Positions 22,612-25,644 of a stretch of 25,644 nucleotides of DNA are shown here, one piece after another. The notes below the pieces were generated by a model, which was not told the DNA's origin, made no database searches, and worked only from the letters and a program-made list of their open reading frames with translations. The DNA lies in the NCBI GenBank assembly GCA_900541175.1, contig UQIT01000029.1:1-25644 (forward strand), read 5' to 3'. The translations under genes and the position numbers were made by a program. The stretch is from an uncultured Collinsella sp. (GTDB taxonomy: Bacteria; Actinomycetota; Coriobacteriia; Coriobacteriales; Coriobacteriaceae). The stretch's first letter is position 1. Each line of letters starts with the position of its first letter.

Positions 22612-23022
22612 CTAAACCACGACGCCGTTGCAGTGGTCGATTTCGTGCTGGATGATTTCGGCGGTGTAGCCCGAGAAGTTTTTGATGCGGTGGACGAAGT
22701 TCTCGTCCAAATACTCAACCTTAATGCGGCGATAGCGGGTGCAGGGACGCTCGCCGATTAGCGAGAGGCATCCTTCGCTTGTCTGATAGGCATTGACCTG
22801 CTCAAGAATTTGAGGATTGTACATCAGGAGCGTCCTGTTGCCGTCCTTTACGCAGATGATGCGTTTGCGCACGCCGATCATGTTGGCGGCGAGGCCCACG
22901 CACTCGCGCTCATGCTCGTGGAGTGTATCTAGGAGATCCTGCCCGGTCGCGGCATCGTCGGGTCCCGCGTCTTCGGAAGGCAGACGCAAAAAGAACTCGG
23001 ATTTCATGATGGGCTTAATCAT
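22612..23022 (-). CDS. Short peptide deformylase
   Basis: A 136-residue metal-dependent deformylase of the short Gram-positive/coriobacterial type, which removes formyl groups from N-terminal Met. Motif 2 is EGCLS (metal Cys85) and motif 3 is HEIDH (His126, catalytic Glu127, His130), both intact. In motif 1 the sequence is GLAANMIG: Met48 stands where most deformylases have the oxyanion-binding Gln (GLAAxQ). I recall the AANMIG form from other anaerobes, so it may be a subfamily trait. The start at 23022 follows GAGGAG; upstream extension in the same frame is unsupported. It is the second deformylase-like gene in the window; the one at 6634-7053 keeps the Gln but lacks the Glu. Probably co-transcribed with the LysR gene downstream. 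Confidence 0.87.
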   Translation of the reverse strand: MIKPIMKSEFFLRLPSEDAGPDDAATGQDLLDTLHEHERECVGLAANMIGVRKRIICVKDGNRTLLMYNPQILEQVNAYQTSEGCLSLIGERPCTRYRRIKVEYLDENFVHRIKNFSGYTAEIIQHEIDHCNGVVV

Positions 23023-23152
23023 GGCGGGCTCCTCATGTCTTATGCTTTCGTGGACTTTTAATAATAGCGCGGAAGGAAAGCTGTGCGTCCGCGTTACAAT
23101 CTTTCGACGTTGGACCATGTTGCCAGATTCGTCGTGTACGGCGGCTGGCGTA

Positions 23153-23181
23153 AGTCTAGGGCTCATTTTTCGCCCTGGACT
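23153..23181 (+). repeat. Leader hairpin upstream of MFS gene
   Basis: AGTCTAGGGC (23153-23162) pairs with GCCCTGGACT (23172-23181), with one G-T wobble, around a T-rich 9-nt loop, 47 nt before the MFS start. A -10-like TACAAT at 23095-23100 would give a leader of about 125 nt including this hairpin. Possibly regulatory; I match it to no known riboswitch class. Confidence 0.4.
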
Positions 23182-23227
23182 GTTCCTCTGGGGCGATGCG
23201 ACTGTCGTTCCAAGAGGAAGGAAATGC

Positions 23228-24643
23228 ATGGGGAGCAAATCTCAGCAACAAGTTCAAGTAGCGCCATCGGCCACTGCGGCGATTCTCGTCGTAATGTATA
23301 TTGCAGCCTTTATTGCCGCGTTTAACGAGAACATCATTAACGTGGCGTTGCACGACATTATGGCGGCCTTTTCGGTGAGTGCCACCACGGCGCAGTGGCT
23401 CGTTTCGGGCTACATGATCGTGACGTCGATCTTTACGGCCATCATGGCCTTCCTGTCCGGCCGTTTCTCGACGCGCAAGCTGCTGTTTTTCGCATGCGGA
23501 TGCATGGTCGCCGGCGAAGTCCTGTGCCTGTTCGCTCCGTCATTTAGCGTTTTGCTGCCAAGCCGTATTTTGCAGGCTGCGGGATCGGGCATCTTGTTCC
23601 CGCTCATGATGAACGTGGTGCTGTCTTGCGCTCCGCGCGAGAAGCTCGGTCTGTATCTGAGTCTGGGTGGTGCCTGCATTACGCTAGGGCCGGCGTTTGG
23701 ACCCGTGATCAGCGGTCTTATGTGCACGTTGTTTGGCTGGAGGGCGGTGTTCGTAGTGCCGCTGGTGGGCGGCATTGTGGTCGCTGCGGCGGGCGTAAAG
23801 CTTGTTCAGAATGTCGGAGAGCGCTCGAACACCACGCTTGATATTCTGTCGGTTGTTTTGCTCGCCGCCGGCATTACGGCATTCGTGTATTCCGTAGGCG
23901 AGTTCTCGACCAATCTGATTGCCGGTATCGTGGCGCTTTTCGCCGCCATTGTGCTGCTCGGCCTGTTTGCGGCCCGCCAGCTCAAGCTCGAGCATCCGGT
24001 GCTTAACGTGCATCCCATGGCGAGCATTCGCTTTTGGCCGGCGTGTCTGCTCGTCGTTGTGTCGATGATGACGACGTTCTCGATGAGCGTTTTGTTGCCG
24101 CTCTATTTTGAGGGCGCATACGGCATGACCGCACTTGTTGCGGGCTTGCTCATTTTGCCTGCGATTGCCTGCAACGCCGTGACCTCGATTGTTGGCGGAC
24201 GCGTGATGGACGCCCGTGGCGCATGGCCGCTGCTGCCGGTCGGCTTTGCCCTGATTGCCGTGGGGCAGACTGCAATCTCGATGACGGCGGCGAGTATGAA
24301 CATCGGCGTCGTCGTGGCACTGACCGTTGTGGTGTATGCTGGAGTCGGTTTGGTGCTGAGCCCCTCGCAAACGGCCGGCTTGGAGACGCTGCCTGCCGCC
24401 GAGCATCCTCACGGAACGGCATTGCTCAATACGTGGAACATGATTGCCGCATCGTTTGGCCCGTCGCTGTTTATCGGCCTGCTCTCGAGTTCTGCGGCGA
24501 CTGCCGGCGCCGCAGGCGTTGCGACGGACGTTGCCCAGGCGATTGGATTTGCAGCTGCCGTGCGTGTGGCGGCTGTAATTGCCGCGGTCGGGTTCGTGGC
24601 GTCGCTGGTGTACGCTCGTCGCGAGTCGCACATGTCGCATTAA
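23228..24643 (+). CDS. MFS transporter, DHA2 (EmrB/QacA-like) family
   Basis: A 471-residue inner-membrane transporter of the 14-helix drug:H+ antiporter family 2. FNENIINVALHDIMAAFSVSATTAQWLVSGYMI is the family's helix 1-2 segment (normally LDxTIVNVALP, here with an Asn-Glu variant); LSGRFSTRKL is motif A, ILQAAGSGILFPLMMNVVL follows, and LGPAFGPVISGLM is antiporter motif C. Members export drugs, dyes or metabolites. The start at 23228 uses AGGAAGG; another ATG at 23224 is out of frame. It is divergent from the deformylase gene across about 200 bp with a possibly structured leader. The substrate is unknown. Confidence 0.9.
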   Translation: MGSKSQQQVQVAPSATAAILVVMYIAAFIAAFNENIINVALHDIMAAFSVSATTAQWLVSGYMIVTSIFTAIMAFLSGRFSTRKLLFFACGCMVAGEVLCLFAPSFSVLLPSRILQAAGSGILFPLMMNVVLSCAPREKLGLYLSLGGACITLGPAFGPVISGLMCTLFGWRAVFVVPLVGGIVVAAAGVKLVQNVGERSNTTLDILSVVLLAAGITAFVYSVGEFSTNLIAGIVALFAAIVLLGLFAARQLKLEHPVLNVHPMASIRFWPACLLVVVSMMTTFSMSVLLPLYFEGAYGMTALVAGLLILPAIACNAVTSIVGGRVMDARGAWPLLPVGFALIAVGQTAISMTAASMNIGVVVALTVVVYAGVGLVLSPSQTAGLETLPAAEHPHGTALLNTWNMIAASFGPSLFIGLLSSSAATAGAAGVATDVAQAIGFAAAVRVAAVIAAVGFVASLVYARRESHMSH

Positions 24644-24795
24644 TGTGTGCACATAGATTCTGCAGCTAGATTGGATGGCGACACCATAAACTAATGGACG
24701 TTTTGCCGAGAGGCATGAATGTTTAAAGCGTAAAGAGTGCGCGACGGGCCCCGCGAATGGGGCGATGATGCCCGAGAGGGCCAAGAAGGAGTCTC

Positions 24796-25644
24796 ATGTC
24801 CGAGAACGAAGAGATCATGAACGAGACCGAGAACGAGACCATGGCTGCCGAGGTCGAGGCAGTCGAGACCGTGGAGACCGAAGCTGCCCATGCCCAGCCT
24901 GCTGACGAGGTTTCCGCCGAGGAGGAGGCCGAGGTTGTCGAGGCCGCCGTTGATTACGATGACGAAGAGCTGATGGACAAGATGCAGAAGGCCGCCCGCC
25001 TGCTGCGTAGCCGTCGCTTTGCTATTTCCAAGGAGGAGGAGGCCAAGGCCGAGCGCATGGCGAACATCGAGCGCGCCATCAAGCTTCTTGACCTCAAGCC
25101 CAAGATGGAGCAGAAGGAAATGTCTGACCTGCTGGGCATGCGCCTTCGTGAGCTCGATGGCCTGATGGCCGAGGCCGAGGCTGCCGATCTGGTCGGCCGC
25201 ATCGACGACGCCGAGGGCGATATGCGCAAGATCGTCGTCTTCGCCGCCGAGGATGCCGCTGAGGGCCTGGTCGAGCTTGCCAACAAGAAAGAGAAGCTCC
25301 TGCCCGAGCTTTCTTACGAGGAGGCCACCGAGCTGATGGCCGCTCTCGATAAGGTTATCGCTCCGCTCGTCGCCATGGGCCTGGACGAGGACCGCGGTCC
25401 TCGCGGCGGCCGTGACGACCGTGGCGGCCGTGGCGGCGACCGTGGCGGTCGCGGCGGCTTTGGCGATCGCGGTGGCCGTGGCGGTGACCGCGGCGGTCGC
25501 GGTGGCGATCGCGGTGGCCGTGGCGGCTTTGGTGACCGTGGCGGCGACCGTGGCGGTCGCGGCGGCTTTGGCGGCAACCGTGGTGGCTATGGCGACCGCG
25601 GTGGCAACCGTGGCGGCTTTGGCGGCAACCGTGGTAACGACCGC
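24796..25644 (+). CDS. Winged-helix protein with RGG-repeat tail, cut by window edge
   Basis: The first 283 residues of a protein that continues beyond the window. Residues 1-55 are Glu/Ala-rich and strongly acidic. Residues 57-150 (DDEELMDKMQKAARLLRSRR, then MSDLLGMRLRELDGLMAEAEAADLVGRIDDAEGDMRKIVVF) look like a MarR-type winged helix. Residues 165-195 form another helix pair. From residue 200 onward the chain is almost pure Arg-Gly-Gly with Asp, Phe, Asn and one Tyr (RGGRGG, GGFGDRGG, NRGGYGD), like eukaryotic RGG boxes and bacterial RNA-helicase tails that bind RNA. A DNA- or RNA-binding regulator is likely; its targets are unknown. The ATG at 24796 follows AAGGAG at good spacing. A small hairpin GCCCC/GGGGC lies in the leader. 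Confidence 0.85.
   Translation, partial: MSENEEIMNETENETMAAEVEAVETVETEAAHAQPADEVSAEEEAEVVEAAVDYDDEELMDKMQKAARLLRSRRFAISKEEEAKAERMANIERAIKLLDLKPKMEQKEMSDLLGMRLRELDGLMAEAEAADLVGRIDDAEGDMRKIVVFAAEDAAEGLVELANKKEKLLPELSYEEATELMAALDKVIAPLVAMGLDEDRGPRGGRDDRGGRGGDRGGRGGFGDRGGRGGDRGGRGGDRGGRGGFGDRGGDRGGRGGFGGNRGGYGDRGGNRGGFGGNRGNDR
25393..25644 (+). repeat. In-frame tandem RGG-coding repeat
   Basis: From about 25393 the DNA is a string of degenerate short units coding for RGG, GDRGG and GGFGG. Synonymous positions vary between units (CGT/CGC, GGC/GGT), which suggests the protein pattern is kept by selection and is not only recent slippage. It reaches the window edge. Confidence 0.85.

Noticed and set aside
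25393..25644. Tandem repeats at the right end as a possible CRISPR or satellite
   Set aside because: The units are short, variable and stay in one reading frame as RGG codons; there are no unique spacers.

Overview
The window is GC-rich, densely coded bacterial chromosome with strong Shine-Dalgarno sites, frequent GTG starts and compact hairpin terminators. A bile salt hydrolase, an HTH-alanine aminotransferase fusion, an AzgA-type purine permease, a Kup transporter and an RGG-tailed winged-helix protein together suggest a gut actinobacterium of the Coriobacteriia, most likely Collinsella or a close relative. That assignment is an inference from gene content; no rRNA or other phylogenetic marker is present. 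I see no tRNA, rRNA, CRISPR array, transposase or integrase.

Layout: (1) 1-900, minus strand: the 5' part of thiM (hydroxyethylthiazole kinase) behind a TPP riboswitch with its own terminator hairpin. (2) 985-4089, plus: a HAD phosphatase and a LysR regulator in one probable operon, then a MetE-like protein behind a palindrome resembling the MET-box of streptococcal LysR regulators. (3) 4213-4331: an orphan 17-codon ORF and a very long bidirectional terminator. (4) 4327-6440, minus: an Fes/IroE-like esterase and an AzgA-type purine permease. (5) 6634-8150, plus: a short peptide-deformylase-like protein without the catalytic Glu, then a bile salt hydrolase. (6) 8172-10243: a Tat-exported lipoprotein esterase on a locally AT-richer segment, flanked by two near-identical hairpins in direct orientation. 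(7) 10264-13564, minus: Kup potassium transporter and an EamA/DMT exporter, the latter divergent from a LysR gene (13683-14540). (8) 14600-16222: three AATTGAAC boxes followed by an XRE-HTH domain fused in frame to an AlaA-type aminotransferase, with a second well-formed internal start. (9) 16351-22575: an apparently undescribed locus with an amidohydrolase-2-like protein, two neutral-ceramidase-like proteins, a beta-glucoside-family PTS IIBC and a convergent LysR gene. (10) 22612-25644: a second short deformylase, a DHA2-family MFS exporter, and a winged-helix protein with an RGG-repeat tail that runs off the right edge.

The most interesting region is 16351-22575. Four tightly spaced plus-strand genes follow a promoter with a TATTCCA-N3-TGGAATA palindrome and an in-phase extra half-site. 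Two of the four proteins (the amidohydrolase and the first ceramidase-like protein) appear to have lost much of their catalytic machinery, while the second ceramidase-like protein keeps its zinc and nucleophile residues. A reasonable inference is uptake and phosphorylation of an N-acylated or glycosylated host- or diet-derived compound by the PTS, followed by intracellular amide hydrolysis. The substrate cannot be read from sequence.
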